Assembly: GCA_028564925.1 (NCBI GenBank)
Contig: CM053030.1
Coordinates: 403,371,397 to 403,435,396, forward strand
Source of the DNA: Lithobates sylvaticus
Lineage: Eukaryota; Chordata; Amphibia; Anura; Ranidae
Length of the DNA stretch: 64,000 nucleotides
Reading direction: 5' to 3'
The translations under genes were made by a program, and so were the position numbers. Shown here piece after piece: positions 23,925 to 35,487 of this stretch. The stretch's first letter is position 1. Each line of letters starts with the position of its first letter. Under the pieces are notes generated by a model, which saw only the letters and a list, made by a program, of their open reading frames with translations, was not told where the DNA came from and ran no database searches.

Positions 23925-24006
23925 GGGCACGATGAGGAAGCCGTAGTTGATCTGGGGAAAACCAGCTCTACAGTTAACACCAACTTTGAGAAGGAAGAGC
24001 TAGAAC
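23925..24006 (+). CDS. SLC4A7: SLC4A7-like exon A (first visible coding exon)
   Basis: 82-nt internal exon between a long T/C tract ending TCAG and a GTGAGT donor. It reads in frame from its first base: GHDEEAVVDLGKTSS, then a run ending FEKEELE, with one extra base that forms an Arg codon with the next exon. DEEAVVD...GKTSSTVNT...FEKEELE is the start of the shared N-terminal region of Na+-coupled bicarbonate transporters. The LGKTSSTVNT wording fits SLC4A7 (NBCn1) rather than SLC4A8 or SLC4A10 as I recall those sequences. NBCn1 is a plasma-membrane electroneutral Na+/HCO3- cotransporter that raises intracellular pH. This cytosolic N-terminal stretch belongs to the region implicated in autoinhibition and IRBIT binding. 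The preceding exon is not in the window. Confidence 0.9.
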
Positions 24007-25162
24007 GTGAGTATCGCTGTGTGCAGCTTTCTTTTCTGCATGCATTGCAAGGTCATTAATCCTTCAGATCATTTTGTCTCTTTTGAAGTGTACGGATAAT
24101 ACAAGAACGGTGTGGGAACACAAGCACGGTTTCTTAAAGCAGCTTACCAACTAGTGTAATATGATGTGCCCTCTGTCCTGATGCCATACCCTTGGAGAGT
24201 GTCTTCTCAGTCTGTTTGCACCAGCAGATCTGAATCTAACATAAAAGGAATAGAGTAATCTGGATTACACTGTAGTCATTGACAGCAGCTGTTTGCAGGA
24301 TCTGCGTTTTTTTTTTTTTTTTTTTTTTTGTATTTTTACAGTCCTGAAACTATTTTGTGGTTATTCCTTTACTGAGTCTGCAGATGCACAAACAACTGAC
24401 TTCTGTTTCTTGGAAGCCCTCGCCACATCTTCCAGTCTGCTGCATGACACAATTTCCGTTAAGTCATTTTCACTTTACAGGCTGTATTCCCAAGCTACTA
24501 AATATGCTAGGCCCACGTTGACATCACTGGGTAACATTAGCTGAATTTATACAGTAGAAATGGATTTAACAGAATATGCTATACTGTGCCTCTTTTATAA
24601 AAAGTGTAACTTGCTTGTGCAAATGGATCGTAAAGAATTCCATCTATAAATCAGTGTTTAGCTTTATTATTGATGTAGAATAAGTGAATCAGTTTGAGGA
24701 ATCTGTCTTGGGTAGAATTGTTTGGGCATACAAAACAATCGACCATCAAAAATTGCCGTAAGGGCAAGGGATTAAAGACTTTGCATATGTAAAGATCAGA
24801 ATTCAGTAGGCATGTCTATTTATGCATTGCTATTCAGGACATTTGAAGTCTATTTAAGCCCTACCCCCACCCACCTATACTTGCCTTCACACCGTCAGGA
24901 CTACTGCAAAGTATCTGGTGCTTCATGATATGAAGGAGCTTATGACCTCTCATGATGCAGTGCTTGGTGCTGAGTGGCCAGCTGACAGATCCAATACAAG
25001 TACAAAAGGCGCTTCAGCACAGATGTATATACCTTTTACATGATCACCAAATAGTCCAAGGATGGTTATAATATATGTATTAGCATATATATATACTCTA
25101 GATGGGTATCGTTTGGCCAGTCAGGGCAGCCTCCCAGGAGAACCAGAGAGCGGGTTCCAGTG

Positions 25163-25520
25163 AGCTAAAAATATACAAAGAGAAGGGGGGCGCCTCTGAA
25201 TATGTGTAAAAGAATTCAATTTTATTAAGCAACAATAACCACTCACGTGGAGGTATATGAAGTCCCATTCAGGTCCTGCAGGGAAGTGGGGAAGGCTGCA
25301 AGTCTTTGGCACATCCACTTCACTCTTCTTCCAGCTTTCCAGTCACAAAAGTGTAGATGTGGCAGCGCATGGTGGGGAGAAGTTTCCAGAGGTCCATCTG
25401 CAGGTTCCTACTGGACTACCCTAGGACCTACCTCCACGTGAGTGGTTATTGTTGCTTAATAAAATTGAATTCTTTTACACATATTCAGAGGCGCCCCCCT
25501 TCTCTTTGTATATTTTTAGC
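25163..25520 (+). mobile_element. MITE with about 93-bp identical arms
   Basis: The left arm (25163-25255) starts AGCTAAAAATATACAAAG and the right arm (25428-25520) ends CTTTGTATATTTTTAGCT. By eye the arms are identical for about 93 bp, through GGGGGGCGCCTCTGAATATG and AACCACTCACGTGGAGG. Such identity suggests recent movement or arm conversion. The 172-bp centre has no coding content. Confidence 0.9.
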
Positions 25521-25573
25521 TGACAGATCCAAACGGTGTCATGTGAGGAAAGGGTTGACCACATCCACCCTGT

Positions 25574-25930
25574 AAAAGGCCGGCCATACACTATTTGAAT
25601 TTTGGCTAGTTCAGCAGAAACTGGTCGAGATTCAAACCGTTAATGGGCAGGCATGATTGTGGTAAGTTGATTGATCAACTTTGGTACAACCAGCCTGCCT
25701 AATTCTCTTGCAATTATAGCTAGTGGCTGCTAAAGTCGCTAACCAGAATCACTGTCTTCTCCCGGCAAGGAAGGCTGCTTTAATTTTATCAGGTAGTCTG
25801 TGTCTTAGCAGTGGTTTAAAGTAGGGATTCCCTGTCAGCACTGTCTGTGTTGATGGGGGAATCGTGCACATTTCTTTCCTATCCAACCCACGGTTGCAGG
25901 AAAAATGTTAACTGTGTATGGCCTGCCTAA
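25574..25930 (+). repeat. GGCCGGCCATACAC-type MITE
   Basis: Starts AAAGGCCGGCCATACACT; ends AACTGTGTATGGCCTGCCTAAG (inverted). Shares CAACTTTGGTACAACCAGCC with 17344-17540, and AATTTTATCAGGTAGTCTGTG near 25785 with 30337-30357. Confidence 0.75.
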
Positions 25931-26054
25931 GATCTGAAACAGAGCTTACCCAGGACTGCAGATGAACAGATAGGCGGGGAGCAAAGATCAGGTTAAGTAT
26001 AATTGGGTCATGTGATGGGCTTTCATTGAAATCTGCGCAACAAATGATGGGTGT

Positions 26055-27875
26055 GGAGTGGGGGGAGCAATAAAAATCTCAAGAAATTCTTCAAGTATAT
26101 AAACAGTAAAAAAGGAGGACAGACCATATTGGCCCCATAAAGAATAAGGAAGGGCATCTGCTTACAAAGGATAGGGAGATGGTGAAGATATTGAATTTAT
26201 TCTTCTCCTCGGTCTTCACAAGGGGTGGGGGGGTGGGCTTCAGTAACCAAAACTGCAGTTTTGTTCACATGACACATAACGGGAAGCACCCTCATGGCTA
26301 ACCGAGGACAGAATTAGAAATAGACTTGGGGAAACTTAACATTAATTATTCATCGGGACCAGATGGTTTGCACCTGATGGTACTTGGGGAACTCAGTCAA
26401 GTAAATGTCAGACCATTGTTCCTAATTTTTACTAACGGTCTACTGACTGGAATGGTACAAGCTGATTGGAGAAAAGCCAATGTAGCACCAATATTTAAAA
26501 AAAGGGCCAAAATACATCCCTGGGAATTACAGACCAGTTAGCCTAACATCAATTGTATGCAAGCAATTTAAAGGGATGATGAGGGACTATATATAAGATT
26601 TTAGTAATGAAAACGGTATCATTAGCAGTAATCAGCATGGATTCATGAAGAATTGTTCTTGCCAAACCAATCTATTAAGATTATACGAGGAGGTGAGCTG
26701 CCATCTAGATAAAGGAAGGCCTGTAGACATGGTGTATCTGGATTTTGCAAAAGCAGTTGACACAGTTCCCCATAAACGTTTGTACAGTAAAGTAAGGCCC
26801 GTTGGCATGGACCATAGGCTGAGTACATGGATTGAAAACTGGCTACAAGGACGAGTTCAGAGGGTGGTGATAAATGGGGAAAACTCCAGAATGGTCAGGG
26901 GTGGGAAGTGGGGGTCCACCAGGGTTCTGTACTGGGACCAATCCTGTTTTAATTTGTTCATAAACAACCTGAGCAGTTTACCCAAACCTCCAATCTCTGT
27001 ATTTGCGGACGGCACTGAGGTAAGCGGGGCAATAACTTCTCCGCAGGATGTGGAAACATCGCAAGAAGATCTGAACAAATTAATGGGGTGGGCAACTACA
27101 TGGCAAATGAGGTTTAATGTAGATTTGGGTGACAAAAATATGAATGCAATCTATTCACTAGGGGGTGAACCTCTGGGGGAATCTAGGATGGAAAAGGACC
27201 TGGGGGTCCTAATAGATGATGGGCTCAGCAATAGCATGCAATGCCAAGCTACTGCTAACTAAGAAAACAGAATATTGGCATGCATTTAAAAAGGGGATTA
27301 ACTCCCAGGGATAAAGCAATAATTCTCCCACTCTACAAGACTTTGGTCCGGCCTCACCTGGAGTATGCTGTCCAGTTCTGGGAACCAGTCCTTGGGAAGG
27401 ATGTACTGGAAATGGAGCGAGTACAATGAAGGGCAACAAAGCTGATAAATGGTCTGGAGAATATTAGTTATGAAAGGTTGCGAGCACTGAACTTATTCTC
27501 TCTGGAGAAGAGATGCTTGAGAGGGGATGTGATTTCAATTTACAAATACCATACTGGTGACCCCACAATGGGGATACAACTTTTTTGCGGAAGAGTTTAA
27601 TAAGGCAAGTGGCCACTCATTAAAATTGGAAGAAAAGAAGTTTAATCTTAAACTGCGTAGAGGGTTCTTTGCTGTGAGAGCGGCAAGGATGGGGAATTCC
27701 CTTCTACAGGTGGTGGTTTCAGTGGGGGGCATCGATAGTTTCAAAAAACTATTGGATAAGCACCTGAAGGACCGTAAAAACATACAGGGATATACAATGT
27801 AATACTGACATATAATCACACACATAGGTTGGGCTTGATGGACTTGTGTCTTTTCAACCTCACCTACTATGTAAC
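26055..27875 (+). mobile_element. CR1-like LINE, 5'-truncated, reverse transcriptase decayed
   Basis: The + strand carries the reverse-transcriptase region of a CR1-group non-LTR retrotransposon. Upstream reading GPDGLHLMVLGEL (near 26355) is the finger region. The main open part is 26645-27262. It has VDMVYLDFAKAVDTVPHKRL (motif A) and, near 26990, FADGTEVSG at motif C. The family consensus there is FADD, so one catalytic Asp is replaced by Gly. The C-terminal part continues in other frames to about 27800 ([23 protein letters not shown]). The 3' end GGGCTTGATGGACTTGTGTC plus CAACCTCACCTACTATG is typical of amphibian CR1 tails. ORF1 and the endonuclease are absent, and several frame changes and stops show it is dead. 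Confidence 0.9.
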
Positions 27876-27880
27876 ACCCA

Positions 27881-27945
27881 ATGCATAGCCAACATGTTTC
27901 GATGGTAAGCCCTCTTCCTCAGAGCTACCTCTCCCATTCATATGT
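27881..27945 (+). repeat. Short dispersed repeat fragment
   Basis: CCAACATGTTTCGATGG followed by AAGCCCTCTTCCTCAGAGCT resembles 40965-41030 (GTGTTTCAGGGGACAAGCC, CCTTCCTCAGAGCTTA). Fragment only. Confidence 0.4.
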
Positions 27946-28708
27946 TTATATAGTGCTAGTGGTCAGATCACTAGCACTAATTTTATCCCTGAAGCTGACT
28001 CCTTTTGATCCATCTCTGGCTAGCTTCAGTATCGCTGTGCACACTTCGATGCATAAAGACATGGTTTGATGAGTCTTTTGGTAAGGAGGAACTCTGGTGG
28101 CCTGCACAGAACCCTCACCTCAGGCCTTGTAAACCCCTTTTTACAATAATTTAGAACCCCCAATTTGTAGCCAAGTCTTCTCATCCATTATCCGTATTTG
28201 TTCCCATTCAGCCAAAAGTGCATTTGTGAGGTTGAATCCCACACACTCCAAAATCATGTGGAAAGCCATCCCAGAAAAGTAGAGACTGGCATTGCCATAA
28301 AGGGTAGCCAACTCGGATATCAAAAAAATGTATACGTGTGTAAGTGTGATGGTTAGGCGGTGACAAATTTCCAGACATCTGATGTGAACCTTCACTTCTG
28401 TATTTAAAAAAAATTATAAAAAAACTAGAACAATTCACTAAAATAAAACCAGTTCAGTTTTTTGCATCCTAATCTTATGAACTAGATTAAGGCACTGGAC
28501 CTGCAATATTTTCTAGTCCAGTGTCTTTCATTTATGTAGCAAGTGTCAGTTTTATGTTTGGCTTGCATAAGAAATGTGATCCGGAGTAGAGCTCATAGGT
28601 TGGGGCACCGTTGCATCTGTCTGCGTTTTTTGATTTAGGTTTTCATTGGTGATTTGTGCACTGACATTTTTACTGTATCAAAGTAAGTATGTAGCTGATT
28701 ACGTAATA

Positions 28709-29832
28709 CAGTATCTTACATGTGACAACACTAAATAAATTACACTTTGCTACAATGTAAAGTAGTGAGTGTACAGCTTGCATAACAGTGTAAATTTGCT
28801 GTCCCCCCCCCAAACATAACTCAACACACAGCCATCAATGTCTAAACTGATGGCAACAAAAGTGAGTACACCCCTAAGTGAAAATGTCCAAATTGGGCCC
28901 ATTAGCCATTTTCCCTCCCCGGTGTCATGTGACTCGTTTGGTGTTACAAGGTCTCAGGTGTGAATGGGGAGAGGGTGTGTGGAATTTGGCATTCTCCCTC
29001 TCACTCTTACCGGTCACTGGAATTTTCAACATGGCACCTCATGGCAAATTGGGCCCAAAATGTCAATATTGTGTGGCCACTATTTTCCAGCACTGCCTTA
29101 ACCCTCTTGGGCATGGAGTTCACCAGAGCTTCACAGGTTGCCACTGGAGTCCTCTTCCACTCCTCCATGATGACATCACAGAGCTGGTGGATGTTAGAGA
29201 CCTTGCGCTCTCCACCTTCCATTTGAGGATGCCCCACAGATGCTCAATAGGGTTTAGGTCTGGAGACATGTTTGACAAGTCCGTCACCTTTAGCAAGGCA
29301 GCGATCATCTTGGAGGTTTGTTTGGTGTCTTTATGTTGGAACACTGCCTTGCGGCCCAGTCTCCGAATGGAGGGGGGGGGGTCATGCTCTGCTTCAGTAT
29401 GTCACAGTATATATTGGCATTCATGGTTCCCTCAATGAACTGTAGCTTTGCAGTGCCGGCAGCACTCATGCAATCCCAGACCATGACATTCCCACCACTA
29501 TGTTTTACTGTAGACAAGACCCACTTGTCTTTGTACGAGGGAGTGAGAGAGAGAATGCAAAATTCAAAACACCCTCTCCCCCTTGTAACACCCAATAGTC
29601 ACATGACACCGGGGAGGGAAAATGGCTAATGGGCCCAATTTGGACATTCGCTTAGGGGTGTACTCACTTTTGTTGCCAGCGGTTTAGACATTCATGGCTG
29701 TGTAAGTTGCTTTTGAGAGGACGGCAAATGTACACTGTTATACAAGCTGTACACTCACTACTTTTACATTGTAGCAAAGTGTAATTCCTTCAGTGTTGTC
29801 ACATGAAAATATATAATAAATATTTACAATAT
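28709..29832 (-). mobile_element. Tc1-like transposon, internally deleted
   Basis: The left end, CAGTATCTTACATGTGACAA after TA (28707-28708), joins the tip to the inner part of the long terminal repeat, so an outer segment is missing. The right inverted repeat matches (CACTTTTGTTGCCAGCGG; TTTACATTGTAGCAAAGTG) but its tip is lost near 29832. The transposase is on the - strand: GGNVMVWDCMSAAGTAKLQF at 29305-29595, then NMSPDLNPIEHLWGILK at 29120-29344. The part encoding the DNA-binding domain and first catalytic Asp is deleted (junction near 29550). Same family as 41440-42962. Confidence 0.88.
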
Positions 29833-29878
29833 TTATATGTACATTCCAATGAAGATCAAGATAACACAGGGGAGACAC

Positions 29879-29896
29879 TTAAAGAGGGAGTCCGGC

Positions 29897-29934
<38 letters not shown>

Positions 29935-30338
29935 AGCAGCTACAAATACTGCAGCTATTTTAAAATAAAGACACCTGTCACAGGGTCCAGCCATGTCGGC
30001 ACCCGAGGCCAAACCGTCCCTCAGTCCTCGGATGCTGCCGCTGCCATTATGGGTATGGGAATCAGGAAATGAAGCGTTGCGGCTTCACTTCCTGGTTCCC
30101 TACTGCGCATGCGCGAGTCGTGCAGTAGGTCTCTGTGACCCGTGTGTGTCCCAGCAGACAACGTAGCGGAACAGGAAGAGGCATAGACTCCCGTGGGAGT
30201 CTATGCCCGGAAGTGGGTGCAAATACCTGTCTTAGGTATCTGCACCCCTCTCCCGCCTGAAAGGTGCCAAATGTGACACCGGAGGGGGGGAGGGTTCCGA
30301 TGAGTGGAAGTGCCACTTTAGGGTGGAACCCCGCTTTA
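29879..30338 (-). repeat. Dispersed repeat family 1, copy 3 (reversed)
   Basis: Starts TTAAAGAGGGAGTCCGGCG plus a T-run and AGTCAGCAGCTACAAATAC. It continues with GGAAGTGGGTGCAAATACCTG and AAAGGTGCCAAATGTGACAC and ends CCCCGCTTTAA. Order is the reverse of 3026-3432. Confidence 0.78.
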
Positions 30339-30517
30339 ATTTTATCAGGTAGTCTGTGTCTTAGCAGTGGTTTAAAGTACATCTGTCATGAGAGCAATAC
30401 TGAGGCTGCCATTGGTGGCATCCTTCTCAAAAATGCTAATCACTTAGTATGCAGTGCTCTTTACCAATTTTCTTAAGTTGTCAGCAGTGCGGACAGGGGA
30501 TCCATCATTCTCTAGAG

Positions 30518-30600
30518 CAGAGGTTCTTAACAGGGAGTATCCATACACCTTGGGCATATGAGTCCAAATCGTGGTGGTATGGGGCTGAGCAACAGGGGAT
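30518..30600 (+). mobile_element. Possible hAT-type terminal fragment
   Basis: CAGAGGTTCTTAACAGGGAG resembles a hAT 5' terminus of the CAGNGGTTCTTAA type. No right end or 8-bp target duplication was located, so the call is weak. Confidence 0.35.
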
Positions 30601-31205
30601 GAAATGGGATTCTTTGCATTATCCTGAACCTGAAAGTGACGAAATTGACTTGTGTGACAAGTTTCAGGTAACCGCAGTAACTGTACCTCCTCGATTACAT
30701 ATTTCGATTGCACAGTAAAAATCTCACCCTATACCTTTATGGTATTCGCCTGCTGTTCCTACCTATTCCTATGTAGATTAAAACCAAGCTATTGACCTAT
30801 TTTTAGTCATCTTGTTACCTAGGAGGACTGATAAGCCTTTAGTAGAGGGCATAAGGCCATATTGAGTTTTTTTTTGATGGGGTGGAATAGGGAGTAGGAC
30901 ACCTGTCAGGTTTTTATTGCTGTTCGTGTACACGTTCGGGAGAGTCTATTTATCCTCCCTCTCTTGCCATCGTAAAAGAATAGGAAGGAAGTCTAGAAGG
31001 ATGACTGCCAAAGATTCCCTCACTTTGAAGGGGTATCTTCTCACTACAATTGGCTAAGGGACAGGATGTGAAATGGAAAACTCCCAATGGGCCACAGATT
31101 GCAAAAAACTGATGGGACTTTTAATCTTCCATTACTCTATTAAAAATACAAATTCCCCTTGTTTAGTTCCATTTGGCTCATTCATTTAGGTGCCCAATTG
31201 CATTT

Positions 31206-31349
31206 TAAGGCTGGATTCACACCTATGCATTTTTAGTGCTTTTTGCAGATTTGCACTACAGAACGTGTTCCCTAGGAAACCATATTAAATGGACTGTAGT
31301 GCAAATCTGCGAAAAGCACTAAAGATGCATAGATGTGAATCCAGCCTAA
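31206..31349 (+). repeat. Compact palindromic MITE
   Basis: TAAGGCTGGATTCACACCTA and the inverted AGATGTGAATCCAGCCTA frame a 144-bp element. The inner arms also pair (GTGCTTTTTGCAGATTTGCA with TGCAAATCTGCGAAAAGCAC), making one near-complete hairpin. Confidence 0.85.
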
Positions 31350-31389
31350 TAGCGGGGTGAAGGTACCCCTCAGTTTTGGAAGGAAGTGT

Positions 31390-31920
31390 TTGGAATTCGT
31401 CGTCTTCTTCATCCTGTCTATTTCCGCTGAGAACATTCACTATTTATTTCTTTTTGTCATGGTGACCATTGTCTCTGGTTCCTGTCAGTGTTTTCAGTGA
31501 TTTCTTTGCCCAAGCCAAAAAGAGCATTGGCCCCATATTGGATCTTAAAGCCATTAATGTGTTCATCCATGCCCACAAGTTCTGGATACAGTCCCAGAGA
31601 TTGGTCACTGCCTTTCGCTATCAGGGAGATTCCTGACCTTAGTGAACATAAAAGAGGATATCTTCACATAACTATCTTTCCTGAATCCCAGCACGATCTC
31701 CAATTGGCTGTAAGGCCCTGTCACTACCAAATTGTGGCTTTCCCATTTTGACTCTCCTCTGCTCCTCAGGGGTTCACTGAGGTGCTGGTTCTGGTCTTGG
31801 CTCCTCTGTGGTCATAGGGTATTCCTGTCCTAATGTATTACATCATATTCTTCAGGAACAGTCATTGATCGTTGACAGCCTGAAATGTATGGGATTAGTT
31901 CTGGATACTCTTTTGCTGAG
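31390..31920 (+). mobile_element. DIRS-like retroelement fossil (reverse transcriptase fragment)
   Basis: Short + strand stretches across several frames recall the reverse transcriptase of DIRS-type tyrosine-recombinase retrotransposons, for example GPILDLKAINVF and an IFPESQHDLQLAV-like block. Only part of the reverse transcriptase region remains. No termini, gag or recombinase portion is visible nearby. It is clearly broken, with several disruptions, and appears old. Confidence 0.6.
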
Positions 31921-31924
31921 AAAC

Positions 31925-31952
31925 CGTGTGTGTGTGTGTGTGTGTGTGTGTG
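31925..31952 (+). repeat. Short (GT)n microsatellite
   Basis: About 13 GT units. Confidence 0.9.
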
Positions 31953-32659
31953 ATGAATGCCCTGATCGCAAGTATTCTGTGTTCCTGGGCATTTGTCCTC
32001 AAACGCATAGGGCCCTAAGTGCGTGTACCACTCCGTACAACACTTAGCCCTTCCAACCACAGTGTAGGCGCTGGGCACTGTACCTCTGCTTTTTGGGTAC
32101 ACTAAATCGCTGGGGTTGCATGCACGGGGGCTGTATGCCTCCATATGCAAAGGGTCTTAAGTGTAAATTTTGTATCTGGTCATCTCATTAGCTCCCAATT
32201 TCAAAATAGGTCATGTGTTTTAAATAAGGCTGCATTTTATTCCGTGACAGATGGGTGTGTTTCCTAATTGCTCAAGGAAGTTTATTTCAGACCTAAATCA
32301 ATATTTCAGAGAACAAAGCTCATCCATTCATGACTAAACGCTGACTAGTGCCCTAGTGCAGGGAAGGCTTTAATGCAATAATTAGACACACTCCCATTTT
32401 CTAAACACAGTCCACGTAGCTTTAAGCTGTCATTGTTATTGGTGGCCGGTGTAGCCTCACTGTATATACATTTTCTCAGCTCTGACTTATCACTTGCAAC
32501 ATGCATGACATTTCCTGCCCTCCTAGAAATGTCTACGTTTTAATCTGCTTAGGAAATTTCCTTTTTGGTGAACACCCTTATTTCAATTGTTTTCCTCTGA
32601 TTTAAGTGTGCGTGTGTCTGTGTGGGGTGATACACACATATATAATAGAATATAATATA

Positions 32660-32783
32660 TAGTGTGTGTGTGTGTGTGTGTGTGGAGATATATTATATTG
32701 TATTATATATATGTGTGTGTATATGTATATATGTGTGTGTGTGTGTGTGTATATATATATGTATATATATGTATATATATATG

Positions 32784-32870
<87 letters not shown>
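32660..32870 (+). repeat. Compound (GT)n / (TA)n microsatellite
   Basis: GT runs at 32662-32684 and 32729-32750, mixed GTATAT units to about 32790, then an unbroken (TA)n to 32869. A T-run follows. Confidence 0.96.
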
Positions 32871-32874
<4 letters not shown>

Positions 32875-32989
32875 TTTTTTTTTTTTTGCTGTGTGAATTG
32901 AGAGTTTTCTAAAATTCTCATAGGACAGAATAAAAATTCTGAAGTGATTTAATGTATTTTTGTATTGCATTTTAGAACGACAACTGTAC

Positions 32990-33185
32990 TGATTTAAACA
33001 AAATCATACGATCTGTTATCGTATGAGAAGAATTTTCATGCTTCTCCATTTTGCATAATATCGGATGAATTGCCATGATGGGCTCTCGAAAGCTGTGTAT
33101 AAACCATCAGATTATTGTACGATCGCTTTGAAAGCGGTATTTTTCATACAATTTTACAATCGTGTGTACGGTCCATTAGTGTTCA
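32990..33185 (-). repeat. TCGTACGAT-type short element, second copy
   Basis: AAATCATACGATCTGTTATC at the left and ACAATCGTGTGTACGGTCC at the right; the interior CTCTCGAAAGCTG matches 2470-2735 in reverse orientation. Confidence 0.55.
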
Positions 33186-33494
33186 TGAATGAGTTTATTA
33201 TTACCCGATCCAACCAATCATGGCAGATTCCATCAATACCATGACCTCTGCTAACACTGACTGGGTAACTAATTATGGAGGAAGAATAACAATCCACTGT
33301 TAGATGTTCTGTCCCAGAGATGAAGGTTATGTCGAAGTGTCTTCTTAGTGTATGAATGTGCTGGCTCTGCTGATAACATGCGTGTCTCTAGCACATTTAT
33401 TCTAAGGAGAACATTTGGTGACCAGATCTTCCAAATATTTTAATTACGAACAAACAAAAGATTTCCGCTAGCCTAACACTTGCCAGTCTGCAAA

Positions 33495-34046
33495 ACAACC
33501 AAATTGACCCTGTGCAACAGATTGTGTTAAACAGAGGGTTTTGTTTGCATCCATTTGCACATATATGCGTGCCAACGCCAAGGCTGCTCTGTATACTGCG
33601 GTCCTGGCTCTAACGTTTTCTGTCTCCCAAGTTGGAGCATATATAACAGTGGATAGATTAAGGGCAGGGGTGCCTGGAGGGAGCCCACTCCTTTTTTTTT
33701 TTTTTTTTTTTTTTAAAGGCAGAGGGATGCACATGACGCTTGGCAAGAGCCCAATGGCATCTGAAGGCACCGAGTGCTTCCCTGCACCCAATTCAACCAC
33801 CTGTACAAAAAAGTGGCAAACACCCTGGCCTATAGCTAGCCATTTGTAGTAAGGTACACATGGAAGGGCAACGTACATCACAAACACAAGATTTTCCAGC
33901 ACACTTGGCTGCCTGCAATACAACCAAATTGACCCGGTCTAACAATTCATGTTAAAAATGGAGGGTTTTGCCTGCGCAGCACAGACTTGCAAATATATGT
34001 GTAAGCCGCAGTGCCCACGTCATGGCTCCTCTGTATACTGCGGTCC
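33495..34046 (+). repeat. Diverged direct duplication, about 425-bp spacing
   Basis: 33495-33604 and 33920-34046 are direct copies. Both open ACAACCAAATTGACCC, share GAGGGTTTTG and close CTCTGTATACTGCGGTCC, with substitutions and small indels between. The intervening 315 bp includes a T-run at 33690-33714. No coding content. Confidence 0.75.
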
Positions 34047-34114
34047 AAATACCCCATCCTCTGTGGCTACAAATAATGGCAGCCAGTCTGACCCTTTGCT
34101 TCTATATTTGCTGG

Positions 34115-34115
34115 C

Positions 34116-34162
<47 letters not shown>
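34115..34162 (+). repeat. (CA)n microsatellite
   Basis: About 22 CA units with one AAAC interruption. Confidence 0.95.
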
Positions 34163-34164
<2 letters not shown>

Positions 34165-34384
34165 GCGCATAGATTTTTTTAGTTCCGTATGATCTAAGGT
34201 TTGCCAATATGCTTATGTTGCAGGAAGTCCTTTAGATTGTCCATACTGTAGTTGTATCTCCTTGATTGGTTCTCTGCACTTTGATGTATGCTGTGTTTTT
34301 GACTGGTACTGTGTAGACTTGGCTCTCTACTGTATGTTCCATTTTTATTTATGAATGCTGTATACTTTATTTAAAGGATTTGCA

Positions 34385-34595
34385 AAAAAAAAAGAAAACT
34401 GAGGCATGCAAATGGGCACAGTGAGGCTGCAAATGGGCATTGTTGACCCTCTTTCCACTTACAGTAGCTGCGCATTTCTCACCCTAGGCTTATACTCGAG
34501 TCAATAGGTTTTCCCATTTTTTTTTTTTTTTTTTGTGGTAAAATTTGGTGCCTCGGCTTATATTCGGGTCGGCTCATACTCGAGTATATACGGTA
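34385..34595 (-). repeat. Element with TACCGTATATACTCGAG terminus
   Basis: Inverted, the right end reads TACCGTATATACTCGAGTAT; GGCTTATACTCGAGTCAA lies about 100 bp inward. The TACCGTAT start resembles the element at 7250-7632. The internal unit GCAAATGGGCA occurs twice near 34410-34440. Confidence 0.55.
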
Positions 34596-35487
34596 CTTTT
34601 AAAACATTGGATTTTGGGAACTAAAGTATTTTACTGAATGAAAACCACATTCCCTGTTCGACATTTGTTCTCTTTGAGGAAAAAATTTCCATCCTGCTCC
34701 TTCAAATGTTGTCTCTGCGGTTGAAAACCAAATGCTGATTTATCCCCACCAATTACAGAATGAAATGGACGTTCCTAAAACAAAAAAATGTTGACATTCT
34801 ACTACTGTAGTGTGCGACGAGCTTGGGATTCTTTCTCTTGAGAGATAGCAGGCAATTACTAATTGGTTGCTGGTTAGTTTTACAGGTTCTGTCTGCACTT
34901 TCCATGCATTGTAAATGCACTCTGACTACATACCAAGTGCTGGTGAATTTTGTTTTTTTATCTTTATGAATGGAGCATTTTACATGTGCCAGCCTGAGCT
35001 GCATTTTTGAAATTGCTGCATTTGTGTTTGTCTAAGTGAAAGGAAATGGCTTTGATATGAGAGAGTGCATCAACTCTAAATTTGTGCTCTTTTGATTTGT
35101 GGAGATGACTTATTTTTTTCTGACTTTGAACTTTCACTTGATGTATTCATTGAAATAAAGACCACAAAATTCATTGAAATGTATGTGCTGAATACAGATT
35201 GATGTATTCAGACCTGAAACAAACAAATGTATTGTCGTTTCAGATATCTAAAAAAAAATAAATAAGTGCACCCGTAGATTACAGGTTGTTTTTTTGTTTT
35301 TTTATTTTTAATAGTTTAATATTCCAAGATATAAATATATATACATTTTTAACGTTTAAGTACAGGTTTCCACCAGTGAGTGGCCTATAAAGGCCATTCC
35401 CTCTTCACAGCATTGAATAACGCGGTGATGTTTTTTTTATTTTTTTTTTGAATATCCTAACTTTTTTTTTTTCCATTTTGCTTTTAG

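Larger units (their letters stand above)
24007..35487 (+). other. SLC4A7: SLC4A7 intron between exons A and B
   Basis: 11.5-kb phase-1 intron with GTGAGT donor and TTTTAG acceptor. It holds microsatellites, a CR1-like LINE, a Tc1 remnant, several MITEs and a DIRS-like fossil. Stretches 24007-24979, 27950-28708 and 34600-35480 show no recognisable feature beyond homopolymer runs. Confidence 0.88.

Noticed and set aside
28878-29438. 186-codon + strand frame
   Set aside because: It is antisense to the Tc1 transposase remnant on the - strand.
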